Shown here: positions 8,212 to 16,958 of the stretch, piece by piece | Layout of the letters: every line of letters begins with the position of its first letter | How positions within the stretch are numbered: position 1 is the first letter of the stretch | DNA from: Leptospira licerasiae serovar Varillal str. VAR 010 | GTDB taxonomy: Bacteria; Spirochaetota; Leptospiria; Leptospirales; Leptospiraceae | Assembly (NCBI RefSeq): GCF_000244755.1 | Contig: NZ_AHOO02000013.1 | Span: forward strand, 489,149 to 553,148 | Length of the DNA: 64,000 bases | Direction of reading: 5' to 3' | The notes under the pieces: generated by a model | What the model was told of the DNA's origin: nothing | What the model saw: only the letters and a program-made list of their open reading frames with translations | Database searches by the model: none | Translations under genes and position numbers: made by a program

Positions 8212-10251
8212 ATGGCTGAGAACCTCGCCCAATTATTTCGTGAGTCAGCAGAAAAATTTAAAAATAAACCTGCTTTCTTGTACAAAGACGCGCAAAAGAA
8301 TTATTTGCCGATCACCTACTCGGAGTTATACGAAGCAGGTGTGAATCTTGCCGAGGCTTTGATTGATCTAGGTATTCAATCTAGAGACCATGTCGCGTTA
8401 CTCGCGGATAACCGTGTGGAATGGATCATCGCGGATTACGGTATTATCATGACAGGTGCGGCTGACGTTCCTAGAGGAACGGATATCACCGACTCGGAAA
8501 TCGTGTATATCGTTAGCCACTCCGAGTCCGAAGTCGTATTTATAGAGAACGATAAAATGTTGGAGAAATTCAACAGGAACAAATCACAGCTCGGAAAAGT
8601 AAAAACGATTATCATAATGGATAAGGAATCCGAGGCTCCAGGCGTTCTAAAAATGTACGACCTGATCGAAAAGGGAAAAAGTTTAAGAGCTTCCGGTTCT
8701 CGTAAAGTAGAGGATAGAGTCGCTGCGATCAAACCTGAGGATCTTTTCACTCTGATCTATACTTCCGGAACTACCGGTCTTCCTAAAGGTGTTCAATTAA
8801 GACATTCTAATATGATGCACCAAGTATTGAACGTAACTCCTATGTTAAAGATCAATGCCGAAGCAAAATTGCTTTCTATTCTTCCTGTATGGCACGTGTT
8901 CGAAAGAGTTGTGGAGTATGTTTGTATCAGCATTGGAGCGGCAACTTATTACACCAATGTTCGGGATCTTCGCCAAGACTTAGCTACCGTCAAACCTACA
9001 TTCATGGGATCTGCTCCTCGTCTTTGGGAAAATATATACAACGGTATTTATACAAGGATCAACGATCCAAGCCAAACTCCTGCGATCCGTCGCGGATTGT
9101 TCAAACTTGCCTATTTCTTCTCGGATAAGAAAAATGCGGCGGTTCGTTTTATCACAGGGAAAGAAGTGGATTATCACGGAAGAAATCCGATCTTCTCTTT
9201 CTTTTACGGGATCTTAATGTTATTCCAATTGGTTCTAACCGGACCTTTTACATTAACTGTGATCTCTTCGATCGCGGCTTATCTGCTTGCCTCTACAGAA
9301 TTTTCTTCCCTGAGTTTGCCTCTTTATATCATCGCGGGCCTTGGAGTATTCTTCAATAGCGCAACTTTGGATAAGATTGTTCTTTCCAAGATCAGAACCG
9401 CTACCGGTGGAAGACTAAGAGCTTCTATCTCGGGAGGAGGAGCTCTACCTCGTCACGTGGACGAGTTCTTCAATAATATCGGGATCAACGTGTTAGAAGG
9501 TTACGGTATGACCGAGACTTCTCCCGTACTTTCCGTTAGAACTTTCCAAAAGCTGATCATCGGTTCCGTAGGTTCCATTGTTCCTAAGACTAATCTGCAG
9601 ATCCGAAACGATAACAACGAAGTTCTGACAGAAGTTGACGAAAACGGAAAAGTGATCAAAGGAAGACTAGGCCGTAAAGGTGTTGTGTTCGTAAAAGGGC
9701 CTCAGGTCATGAAAGGTTATTTCAAAAATGATGAAGCTACCTCTAAGGCTCTTGTAGACGGATGGATGAATACCGGCGATATGGGGATGATCAACTTCAA
9801 ACATACCCTAACCCTTACTGGTAGAGCGAAAGACACAGTCGTATTGTTAGGCGGTGAGAACGTAGAGCCTGTTCCTATAGAGAACAAACTCCAAGAATCC
9901 GCTTATATCAGCCAATGTATGGTGATCGGACAAGACCAGAAAAACTTGGGGGCCATTATCATTCCTGACTTCGATAAACTGGAAGAATGGGCAAAAGAGA
10001 ACGGAGTGGATACCTCTAATAAAGACGCTCTGATCGAAAATCCGAAGGTTGTGGATCTATACAGAAAAGAGATTAAAGCGCTTAACAACTCTAAGAACGG
10101 ATTTAAGTCTTTCGAGCAGGTAAATCCTTTCTTCCTGGTTTCCAAACCATTCGAGGTAGGAGACGAGTTAAACAATATGTTGAAGATGAAACGCCACGTA
10201 ATCGCTGAAAAATACGCGGATAAGATCAAAAAAGTCTATTCCGGTAATTAG
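8212..10251 (+). CDS. fadD: Long-chain fatty acid-CoA ligase (AMP-forming)
   Basis: Activates long-chain fatty acids to acyl-CoA through an acyl-adenylate. The start is ATG 8212, with a CAGGAG site about 11 nt upstream; the frame is open further upstream but lacks family similarity. Motifs are P-loop [22 protein letters not shown], and the NTGDMG and [17 protein letters not shown] blocks. A hydrophobic insertion in the middle (about 9190-9380) has two or three potential membrane segments. Leptospira lives on long-chain fatty acids, so this is core catabolism. It is paralogous to the gene at 47789-49702 and is followed by a strong terminator. Confidence 0.92.
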   Translation: MAENLAQLFRESAEKFKNKPAFLYKDAQKNYLPITYSELYEAGVNLAEALIDLGIQSRDHVALLADNRVEWIIADYGIIMTGAADVPRGTDITDSEIVYIVSHSESEVVFIENDKMLEKFNRNKSQLGKVKTIIIMDKESEAPGVLKMYDLIEKGKSLRASGSRKVEDRVAAIKPEDLFTLIYTSGTTGLPKGVQLRHSNMMHQVLNVTPMLKINAEAKLLSILPVWHVFERVVEYVCISIGAATYYTNVRDLRQDLATVKPTFMGSAPRLWENIYNGIYTRINDPSQTPAIRRGLFKLAYFFSDKKNAAVRFITGKEVDYHGRNPIFSFFYGILMLFQLVLTGPFTLTVISSIAAYLLASTEFSSLSLPLYIIAGLGVFFNSATLDKIVLSKIRTATGGRLRASISGGGALPRHVDEFFNNIGINVLEGYGMTETSPVLSVRTFQKLIIGSVGSIVPKTNLQIRNDNNEVLTEVDENGKVIKGRLGRKGVVFVKGPQVMKGYFKNDEATSKALVDGWMNTGDMGMINFKHTLTLTGRAKDTVVLLGGENVEPVPIENKLQESAYISQCMVIGQDQKNLGAIIIPDFDKLEEWAKENGVDTSNKDALIENPKVVDLYRKEIKALNNSKNGFKSFEQVNPFFLVSKPFEVGDELNNMLKMKRHVIAEKYADKIKKVYSGN

Positions 10252-10256
10252 ATAAT

Positions 10257-10289
10257 CCTTTTGATAGGGTGTAACGCCCTATCAAAAGG
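10257..10289 (+). repeat. Perfect 13-bp inverted repeat after fadD
   Basis: Arms 10257-10269 and 10277-10289 (ccttttgataggg / ccctatcaaaagg) are perfectly complementary around a 7-nt loop. The hairpin begins 5 nt after the fadD stop and comes just before a separate intrinsic terminator. It has no U-run of its own, so it may protect the 3' end of the mRNA or form a tandem terminator. Confidence 0.8.
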
Positions 10290-10298
10290 AAGGAAGAA

Positions 10299-10328
10299 GC
10301 CTCGGTGATAACACCGGGGCTTTTTTTT
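10299..10328 (+). terminator. Rho-independent terminator of fadD
   Basis: A GC-rich stem gcctcggtg (10299-10307) pairs with caccggggc (10312-10320), one G-U included, around a 4-nt loop. A run of eight T follows (10321-10328). Confidence 0.92.
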
Positions 10329-10369
10329 ACCCTGAGGGGAATCATAGAAGCCGCCGATATGTAACTTGT

Positions 10370-11041
10370 ATGGCGAAAACGATCCTCTCCAAACCCAGTA
10401 TTTTCGAGCCTTACGGTCATTCGGACCTGTATGCTTTGGACAATCTTTACTTTTCCGCGTTAAGAGAAAGAGAAGTCTGGGATTTTTCCAGAGTAAGAGA
10501 ATTTTCAGCCCTAAATTTAGGATTTATATTCGCAAGAGCAGAACTTTCCTGGAAGAAATTTCAGTCGGAACTCGAGATCAAAAACCTAAACCCAAGTTTT
10601 AAAAAAGGAATCTGTTTAAGTGCAGGCTGGGAAGAAGCACCTGGACTAAAGATTGATTCTTTTTTGCCGAAGGTTCTCGGGTCGGAAGAAGTTTTCCAAT
10701 ATTCCAGATTGGAAGATCTTTCGAATGAGATACTTTTCAGAGAATTTTTCTCTTTGGAAGGATTTACATTTAAAGGAACTTGGAAAGAAAAAAACTATCT
10801 GATCTTATTTTCGAACGTTGATTCGGAAGATAGAAACCTTCCCTCCGTAATCAAAAAGATCTCTCAGTTCCATTCTGAGAAAAAATCGGAAGGAAATTTT
10901 TTCCTAAGGACTGAAAAACAGTCTTATTTGAATTTTCTAAAACCTAAAGAGTCCTTAGGACCTCTGTTCTTACAGGAAAAAAAGATAGATCAAGATCCGT
11001 TCTTATTTCTGAGTTTGGAATATTCGGATATTATAAAGTAA
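10370..11041 (+). CDS. Hypothetical protein, 223 aa
   Basis: I do not recognise this protein. It has no signal peptide or membrane helix and looks like a soluble, aromatic-rich cytoplasmic protein with alternating acidic and basic stretches (SWKKFQSELEIKNLNPSFKK). It sits alone between the fadD terminator and the convergent ptsI gene, so it is probably monocistronic. A competing frame over the first 230 bases is shorter and is best read as a shadow. Confidence 0.6.
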   Translation: MAKTILSKPSIFEPYGHSDLYALDNLYFSALREREVWDFSRVREFSALNLGFIFARAELSWKKFQSELEIKNLNPSFKKGICLSAGWEEAPGLKIDSFLPKVLGSEEVFQYSRLEDLSNEILFREFFSLEGFTFKGTWKEKNYLILFSNVDSEDRNLPSVIKKISQFHSEKKSEGNFFLRTEKQSYLNFLKPKESLGPLFLQEKKIDQDPFLFLSLEYSDIIK

Positions 11042-11060
11042 AATTATTCGCCTATTGTGG

Positions 11061-11123
11061 TACGGCGTAGAAGTTCCAACACCGTATTCTTAGAATAAAT
11101 TTTCGTTTCGTAGGGACTCCTAC
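11061..11123. repeat. Dispersed palindromic repeat (gtagaagttccaac copy) and adjacent palindrome
   Basis: Between the convergent hypothetical gene and ptsI, gtagaagttccaac (11067-11080) is flanked by tacgg (11061-11065) and ccgta (11082-11086). Nearby, gtagg (11110-11114) pairs with cctac (11119-11123). It belongs to the gtagga(a/g)ttccaac family also seen at 25704, 42720, 49715, 49849, 63748 and 63883. Confidence 0.65.
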
Positions 11124-11138
11124 CGCCGGGCTCCGCAC

Positions 11139-12881
11139 TTATTCTAAATGTTTACTGAACAGAAAGGCCTCGATAGCCTCGTAGTCTTCATTCTCGGAAA
11201 GTTCTAATATCTTTTTTAAAAGAAAGTTCGCCTGCTTTAAACTCACAGATCCTAAAATTTTACGGATCGGCCCCACGAACGGAATCGAGATGGAAAGTTC
11301 CCTGAATCCCATGCCCAAAAGTAGGATCGTAAAATTTGTATCGGAAGCTATCTCACCGCAGATACTCAAAGGTCTTTCGTATTTCCAAGCGGTCTCTACG
11401 ATTTGAACAAGAGTCCTTAAAAATGAGATATGGAACGGATTGTATAGAGACGAAACATTCACATTATTTCGATCCACTGCCATCAGATATTGCAGTAGAT
11501 CGTTTGTTCCGACAGAGAAAAAATCCACTTCTCTCGCCAAAACGTCCATGGAAGAAACAGCGGAAGGTGTTTCGATCATCACTCCCAGTTTGATCTTTTT
11601 ATTGAACTTTTCTTTGCTGGCGGTAAGTTCTCTTTTACATTCTTCTAATATTTCTTTGGTTTTTTTGATCTCTCCCAGGTTTGTCACCATAGGAAGCAGA
11701 ATACTTAGATTTCCATAAGCGGAAGCTCTGAGGATTGAGCGTAATTGTTCTTTGAACCATTCCGGATTTTGCAGACTGTATCGAATTCCTCTGTTTCCTA
11801 AAAATGGATTTTCCTCGAATTCTCCTGTGGAAAATTTATCGGCGCCTATATCGAAGGTACGGATATACACCGGGTTAGGATCCATTCCTTCTGCGATCCT
11901 TTTATAGGCTAAAAATTGTTCTTCTCCGGAAACGTTTCTATCCTGGTATTTTAAGAATAAAGACTCAGAACGGAAAAGTCCCACACCATCCACGTCCGCT
12001 TTTTTAGCAAGATCACAATCCGTGTCCGATTCCAAATTACATTTTAGTCGGATCTTGACTCCGTCTTTTGTGACCGCTTTTTTAGGTTTGATAACCTTTG
12101 TCTCAAAACTTAAAGGAGAAGCGGCCCCGTAATATTTTACTTCTTCAATTGTGGGGTTTCTGACGATCTGTCCCGTGTCCGCGTCCAGAAAAACATATTC
12201 AAAATCATTAATATTTCTATAAAATTCCTTTAATCCGACAATGGTAGGTATCCCGTAATTCCTAGCAAGGATGGCCATATGGCCCGTTTTTCCTCCCAGG
12301 TCCGTCGCGATCCCTCGAATTCTACTCTTGTCCATCAGTATCATTTGAGAAGGAGTCAATTGTCTTGCGACTAAGATCACGTCCTCCGATTGATCCGCTA
12401 AGAAAGAGACTTCTTCTTTTTTATCTAAAAGGTTTTCTAAGATCCGATTGGAGATATCCTGAAAATGATCCGATCTTTCGCGAAAGAAAGGATTATCCAT
12501 ACGAGTGAACTTGTCCGTAAGTTCGTTGATCGTATTTTGAACCGCTAAAAACGCGTTTTCGTTATATTCTTTGATCCGATTCCGAAATGAATCTTGAAGA
12601 CCGGGATCTTCCGTAATTGTGACCTGGGTCTCGAGAATTTCCTTCAGTTCTTTGTCTTGTTCTCTGGTTTTTAGGCTGGAGATGATGGATTTTAATTCTA
12701 TTTTGGATGATTCGAGAGCGTTCGCAAGCTTTTTGAGTTCTTCCGATTTTTGGCTCTCGTGGATATAGGCGCCGTGAGCTAGATGTCTTCTCTTTGTCCC
12801 GACTTTTACGCAACGACCGTAAAATCTGCCGGGAAAAGCGACTATTCCCATGTATGTAGATCTTTTCCCGCCACCATTCAT
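11139..12881 (-). CDS. ptsI: PTS Enzyme I (phosphoenolpyruvate-protein phosphotransferase)
   Basis: Transfers phosphate from PEP to HPr. The N-terminal EI domain leads to the phosphohistidine site GGKTGHMAI (His201). The C-terminal PEP-binding TIM barrel shows FRSESLF, RTFDIGADK, NRGIRYSL, METPSA-type residues, VGTNDLLQY and the catalytic Cys in SICGEIASD (Cys508). At 580 aa it has the usual length. Position M11 (ATG 12851) aligns with the usual EI start and is an alternative. No HPr or sugar-specific EII gene is nearby, which fits a regulatory or nitrogen-type PTS rather than sugar uptake. Confidence 0.93.
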   Translation of the reverse strand: MNGGGKRSTYMGIVAFPGRFYGRCVKVGTKRRHLAHGAYIHESQKSEELKKLANALESSKIELKSIISSLKTREQDKELKEILETQVTITEDPGLQDSFRNRIKEYNENAFLAVQNTINELTDKFTRMDNPFFRERSDHFQDISNRILENLLDKKEEVSFLADQSEDVILVARQLTPSQMILMDKSRIRGIATDLGGKTGHMAILARNYGIPTIVGLKEFYRNINDFEYVFLDADTGQIVRNPTIEEVKYYGAASPLSFETKVIKPKKAVTKDGVKIRLKCNLESDTDCDLAKKADVDGVGLFRSESLFLKYQDRNVSGEEQFLAYKRIAEGMDPNPVYIRTFDIGADKFSTGEFEENPFLGNRGIRYSLQNPEWFKEQLRSILRASAYGNLSILLPMVTNLGEIKKTKEILEECKRELTASKEKFNKKIKLGVMIETPSAVSSMDVLAREVDFFSVGTNDLLQYLMAVDRNNVNVSSLYNPFHISFLRTLVQIVETAWKYERPLSICGEIASDTNFTILLLGMGFRELSISIPFVGPIRKILGSVSLKQANFLLKKILELSENEDYEAIEAFLFSKHLE

Positions 12882-12983
12882 AGATGAATCCGCAGGTAGA
12901 AATACAGTTAGTTTAGTGAATCGACAAGTCTTTTATAAATCCGGAACTTCCCGCCTGGAGACAAGCGGGAAAATCGAATATAT

Positions 12984-13892
12984 CTAGACCATCGCCGCTT
13001 TTCTGTTGAATAGAGGAATCCGACGGCTTTTGTATTTGCCCAGTTCGTTTCCTGTTACGGAACTCATGACGAGTTTTGCCATAGAAACGTCCAGTGCATG
13101 CCCCGCCTTGGAAGCCAAATAATGTCCGATAATAGGTCTTCCTGCGATAGAAAGATCGCCTACTAGGTCCAAAATTTTGTGGCGTACACATTCGTTCTCA
13201 TATCGAAGGGATTCGTTTAGATATCCGTCCTGGGTCAGAACAATTGCGTTATCCAGGGAACCACCCATTGCAAGTCCTCTTGCTTGGAGCGCTTCTACGT
13301 CTTTTAGGAATCCGAATGTCCTTGCTGGTAAAATTTCGTTTTTGAGGATTTCGCGGTCCAGATCGATTGTGATATTCTGGCCTTTTAGAAGTGGGTGAGG
13401 GAAGTCTATCGTGTAAGTCACTTTCCAGGTTTCACTTGGAAGGATTACTAGGTATTTGTCCCCATCTACCACCCACATTGGGTTTTTTACATAGATAGGT
13501 TCGATTCTTTCTTCAAATTCAGTATAACCTGTGCTTTCGAATGCTTCTAAAAAAGGAAGGGAAGACCCGTCCATGATCGGGACTTCTACAGAGTCGATTT
13601 CCAGAACCATGTCCGTAATTCCTACGGAAAATACCGCTGCCATCAGGTGCTCAACGGTTTGGACCCGGTGGAGTCCATCTCCCAGGGTGGTAGCGTTACT
13701 CGTATCTACTACGTTACTTAGTTCTACAGGGATGGATGCTTTATCTTCTCCCTTTCTATATTCAAAAACAATACCTGTTCCGGCTGGGGCCGGGTGTCCG
13801 ATCAGATTTACTTCCTTACCGGAATGTAATCCAATCCCCTTAATTCTAACGGTTTCTTTAAGAGTTTTTCTATGTTCTGTGAAATTCATCAT
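12984..13892 (-). CDS. lpxC: UDP-3-O-acyl-N-acetylglucosamine deacetylase
   Basis: Zinc deacetylase that carries out the committed step of lipid A synthesis. The catalytic residues sit at the same numbers as in the E. coli enzyme: Glu81/His82 (QTVEHLMAA), His238 and Asp242 (HKILDLVGD), and His265 (GHALD). Length is 302 aa. Two ATGs in tandem (13892 and 13889) follow an AGGA; spacing slightly favours the second. A short hairpin, ccggaa/ttccgg (13901-13920), lies in the leader. The gene shows that the organism makes LPS, as Leptospira does and Borrelia and Treponema do not. It is upstream of ptsI on the same strand. Confidence 0.96.
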   Translation of the reverse strand: MMNFTEHRKTLKETVRIKGIGLHSGKEVNLIGHPAPAGTGIVFEYRKGEDKASIPVELSNVVDTSNATTLGDGLHRVQTVEHLMAAVFSVGITDMVLEIDSVEVPIMDGSSLPFLEAFESTGYTEFEERIEPIYVKNPMWVVDGDKYLVILPSETWKVTYTIDFPHPLLKGQNITIDLDREILKNEILPARTFGFLKDVEALQARGLAMGGSLDNAIVLTQDGYLNESLRYENECVRHKILDLVGDLSIAGRPIIGHYLASKAGHALDVSMAKLVMSSVTGNELGKYKSRRIPLFNRKAAMV

Positions 13893-14151
13893 TTCCTGCC
13901 CCGGAAACTTTCGCTTCCGGAATCCATTCGCTTTGCACCGGGCTCTTTCTAGATTGGACGTTTGTAAAATCCAAGTTCAAATTAACCCTTTAGGGCTATA
14001 GAAGCAATATCTATGCCAGGTGCAGTGCAAAAAGATGATTTTAGACGGGCAGTATAGCTCGGTACAGAGATAACTAGACATAATTTGAAAGAAATTTCTG
14101 TACTTCTGTCTCTTTTTTACAACAGTGTTGTTTTAGGGAGACAGAATCCAT

Positions 14152-14811
14152 TTACCATGGTAACTCTTCCCCGTTTTGATGAAAGAATCTTCCGGACCTT
14201 TCCGGAGAGAGTTTTTCAACCAAATGGGCTAGCCCCTCGGCTGCTTCTCTTGGTGGAATTCCTTGTCTTCCTGTCATTTCAGTAGCTACCATTCCAGGGT
14301 GGAAGATACCTACGGAGATCTTTTTGGGCGCCAAGTCACGAGCGAGACTCACCGCTCCTGCATTCAAAGCTGCTTTGGACATTCTATATCCGTAATACGC
14401 TCCGGAAGTATTGTCTGCGATGGAGCCCATTCTGCTAGTGATAAAAACCAGTTTAGAGTGGGGGCCGAGTTTTGGAAGAAGTAGATGACTGAGGCGGATC
14501 GGCCCGATTGCATTTACCAGGATTTGGGTTTCCAGTTCAGTAAAGTCCACACTTTCCAGATTATCCGGGATCAGGATGCCAGCGTTATTGATGAGTATAT
14601 CCAGTTTGACTCCAGTCAAAAAACCGGAAAGAGTTTCGAAAGTATGGCTTTGGGTTAGGTCCAATCCTTCGAAAATTTTCACTCCGAGCCTGCGCAGAGG
14701 TTCCGAACTTTTTCTACAAGCGGCGTAAACCGTATAACCTTTTTCGGAATATAAATTAGCGAGCTCTAGACCGATCCCTCGATTGGCTCCTGTGATTAAA
14801 ATATGTTTCAT
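14152..14811 (-). CDS. Short-chain dehydrogenase/reductase (SDR)
   Basis: A cytoplasmic NAD(P)-dependent oxidoreductase with a Rossmann fold. Classical SDR motifs are cofactor-binding TGANRGIG (residues 7-14), NNAG (75-78), a catalytic Ser in SRMGS (126-130) and Tyr142-x3-Lys146 (YRMSK). At 219 aa it is slightly short. The substrate is unknown. It is divergent from the AIM24-family genes that follow, and its ATG abuts the intergenic region. Confidence 0.88.
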   Translation of the reverse strand: MKHILITGANRGIGLELANLYSEKGYTVYAACRKSSEPLRRLGVKIFEGLDLTQSHTFETLSGFLTGVKLDILINNAGILIPDNLESVDFTELETQILVNAIGPIRLSHLLLPKLGPHSKLVFITSRMGSIADNTSGAYYGYRMSKAALNAGAVSLARDLAPKKISVGIFHPGMVATEMTGRQGIPPREAAEGLAHLVEKLSPERSGRFFHQNGEELPW

Positions 14812-14906
14812 TGGGATTAAATTCCAAAAAGAAGAATCTAGAAAGAAATACTATACGCCGGGAATCGATTGACGCCTTGGAAAATATTTTCCAACCTTTC
14901 CCGCGT

Positions 14907-15572
14907 ATGCAATTCCAGATCTCTCATAAACCTTCCTTCTCCTTATTGAAACTTAGATTAGGCCCTGGTCAATCGATTAAATCGGAAGCCGGAGCCATGG
15001 TATACATGAGTTCCCGAATGGGCGTGGAAACCAAAATGGGAAGCGGATTTCTTTCCGCTCTTTCCAGAAAAATTTTCGGCGGAGAGTCGTTCTTCTTCAA
15101 TACGTATACCGCTCCAGACTCAGGCGGAGAGATTGGACTCGCTCCGGATCTTCCCGGAGATATCATCGATCTGGATCTTGTCGGAAAAAGTATTTTTGTA
15201 CAATCCGGATCTTATTTGGCTTCCGATCCAGGTATCCAAGTTGTTTCTAAATTCGGCGGCATTCGTTCTTTGCTAGGTGGAGAAGGTTTATTCCTATTAG
15301 AAATTTCCGGAACCGGAAAAGTATTCTTAAGTTCTTATGGAGCAATCGTTCCAATTCAGGTACAGGGAAATTATACTGTAGACACAGGTCATATAGTCGC
15401 CTTCGAAAATTCTTTGCAGTTCAAAGTAGGAAAGGCTGGAGGAAATTGGAAATCCACTTTGCTGGGTGGAGAAGGTCTGGTCGCAAATTTTTCAGGAAAC
15501 GGAACTCTTTGGATCCAATCTAGAGTGCCTTCCGGATTTATCAGCTGGCTCACCAAACTTCTTCCAGTTTAA
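14907..15572 (+). CDS. AIM24/TIGR00266-family protein, copy 1
   Basis: First of three tandem paralogues of the AIM24 (DUF124) family, beta-roll proteins of unclear function related to a mitochondrial inner-membrane biogenesis factor. Shared family features are an early SIKSEAGAMVYMSS block, a central GESFFFNTY, and YTVDTGHIVAFE with GGEGLVANFSG near the end. The ATG at 14907 was chosen because the two downstream paralogues begin at the equivalent residue; the frame extends upstream to 14811 without family similarity. Its product is 221 aa. There is no signal peptide, so it is probably cytoplasmic. Confidence 0.82.
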   Translation: MQFQISHKPSFSLLKLRLGPGQSIKSEAGAMVYMSSRMGVETKMGSGFLSALSRKIFGGESFFFNTYTAPDSGGEIGLAPDLPGDIIDLDLVGKSIFVQSGSYLASDPGIQVVSKFGGIRSLLGGEGLFLLEISGTGKVFLSSYGAIVPIQVQGNYTVDTGHIVAFENSLQFKVGKAGGNWKSTLLGGEGLVANFSGNGTLWIQSRVPSGFISWLTKLLPV

Positions 15573-15590
15573 CAAAAATTAGGAATTAAA

Positions 15591-16262
15591 ATGAATATCC
15601 AAGTTTTATACAAACCATCTTATTCCGTAGCGAAAGTTAATTTAAGTTCCGGAGAATCTATCAAGGCGGAAGCGGGAGCTCTCATGAGTATGAGTTCTCA
15701 TATCCAAATGCAAACAAGTAAAGCGCAAGCAGGAGGGCTTTTCAAATCTTTGAAGGCTGCTTTTTTGGGAGGAGAATCTTTCTGGATGAATACATTCTCC
15801 GCTTCACAACCTGGAGAGGTATTGCTTGCTCCGACACTTCCGGGTGACATCGAAAAATTAGAATTGAACGGGACTATCTTTATACAGTCCAGTTCCTTTC
15901 TTGCCGCAAAACCGGAGATAGATATAGATACTAAATTCCAAGGTCTGAAAGGTTTTTTTAGCGGAGAGTCCTTATTCTTCTTAAAACTTTCCGGAAGCGG
16001 ACCGGTTCTCATTTCCAGTTACGGCGGGATAGAAGTCCTGGATGTAGAAGGAGAATTTATAGTAGATACAGGCCATATAGTAGCATTCGAAGAAGGTCTT
16101 CAATACGAGATCACTAAGTTCGGAGGTTGGAAATCCTTCTTCTTGGGTGGAGAAGGTTTAGTCGCCAAATTTAAAGGAAGAGGGAGACTTTGGCTCCAAT
16201 CCAGAAATGTGCCTACGTTAGGCGCTTGGTTCAGATCCGAATTACCACCTAGAAAGGAATAA
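15591..16262 (+). CDS. AIM24/TIGR00266-family protein, copy 2
   Basis: Second tandem copy, 223 aa. It starts at an ATG with AGGAATTAAA directly upstream, 18 nt after copy 1. The family blocks are in the same order as in copy 1: SIKAEAGALMSMSS, GGESFWMNTFSA, VDTGHIVAFEEG and GGEGLVAKFKGRG. It is clearly homologous to both neighbours along its full length, and the three are most simply one operon. The biochemical role is unknown. Confidence 0.85.
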   Translation: MNIQVLYKPSYSVAKVNLSSGESIKAEAGALMSMSSHIQMQTSKAQAGGLFKSLKAAFLGGESFWMNTFSASQPGEVLLAPTLPGDIEKLELNGTIFIQSSSFLAAKPEIDIDTKFQGLKGFFSGESLFFLKLSGSGPVLISSYGGIEVLDVEGEFIVDTGHIVAFEEGLQYEITKFGGWKSFFLGGEGLVAKFKGRGRLWLQSRNVPTLGAWFRSELPPRKE

Positions 16263-16265
16263 ACG

Positions 16266-16958
16266 ATGAAATTTGAAATATTAGCAAAACCTGATTTTCC
16301 CATCTTAAAGCTTGATCTGAACTCAGGAGAATCCATTCGAGCGGAATCCGGAGCAATGGTTGCCATGTCCTCTCAGGTCAAAATGGAGACAAAGGCGCAG
16401 GGTGGAATATTCGCATCCGCAAAAAGAGCTTTATTCAGCGGTGAGTCTTTCTTCCAAAACACATTCACAGCAGAAGGTGGAAACGGTGAGTTATTTTTGA
16501 CATCAGCCACCCAAGGAGACTTGGAACACAGAACCCTCAAAAACGAAGAATTGATCTTAAGTAGAGGAGCCTATGTTGCAGGTGGAACAGAGCTTGTGAT
16601 AGACAGTAAATGGGGAGGCTTCAAAGGATTTTTTGCAGGAGAAGGTTTATTCTTTCTGAAAGTTTCCGGTTCAGGGGACCTTTTCTTTTCTAGTTTTGGG
16701 GCCATTCACACAGTAGATGTGGACGGAATGTATATCGTGGACACGGGCCATATAGTAGCATTCGAACCAAGCCTGGATTATCATATAGATAAAGTGGGCG
16801 GATTAAAATCCCTGTTCTTATCCGGAGAAGGACTAGTCGCAAAATTTTCAGGGAAAGGTAGACTTTATCTGCAAACTAGGAACCAAAACTCATTCGCTTC
16901 TTGGGCAAATACTTGGAGAAGAGTGCAACGTTCTACAAGTGTTGGAGGAGGGGACTAA
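16266..16958 (+). CDS. AIM24/TIGR00266-family protein, copy 3
   Basis: Third tandem copy, 230 aa, starting 3 nt after copy 2 with AGAAAGGAATAAACG before its ATG. It shows SIRAESGAMVAMSSQV, GESFFQNTFTAEG, VDTGHIVAFEPS and SGEGLVAKFSGKG. Its C-terminal tail is longer and more basic than in the other copies (WANTWRRVQRS). The stop overlaps the end of the convergent radical SAM gene by 4 nt. The tight spacing suggests coordinated expression and perhaps a hetero-oligomer, which is inference. Confidence 0.85.
   Translation: MKFEILAKPDFPILKLDLNSGESIRAESGAMVAMSSQVKMETKAQGGIFASAKRALFSGESFFQNTFTAEGGNGELFLTSATQGDLEHRTLKNEELILSRGAYVAGGTELVIDSKWGGFKGFFAGEGLFFLKVSGSGDLFFSSFGAIHTVDVDGMYIVDTGHIVAFEPSLDYHIDKVGGLKSLFLSGEGLVAKFSGKGRLYLQTRNQNSFASWANTWRRVQRSTSVGGGD

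Noticed and set aside
12948..12971. Hairpin ttcccgc/gcgggaa between lpxC and ptsI, as a terminator
   Set aside because: Seven perfect pairs, but no T-run on the minus strand; lpxC and ptsI may be read through.
13531..14001. 156-codon plus-strand frame across lpxC
   Set aside because: It is antisense to lpxC, whose catalytic residues match E. coli numbering exactly. The frame has no recognisable domain or good start.
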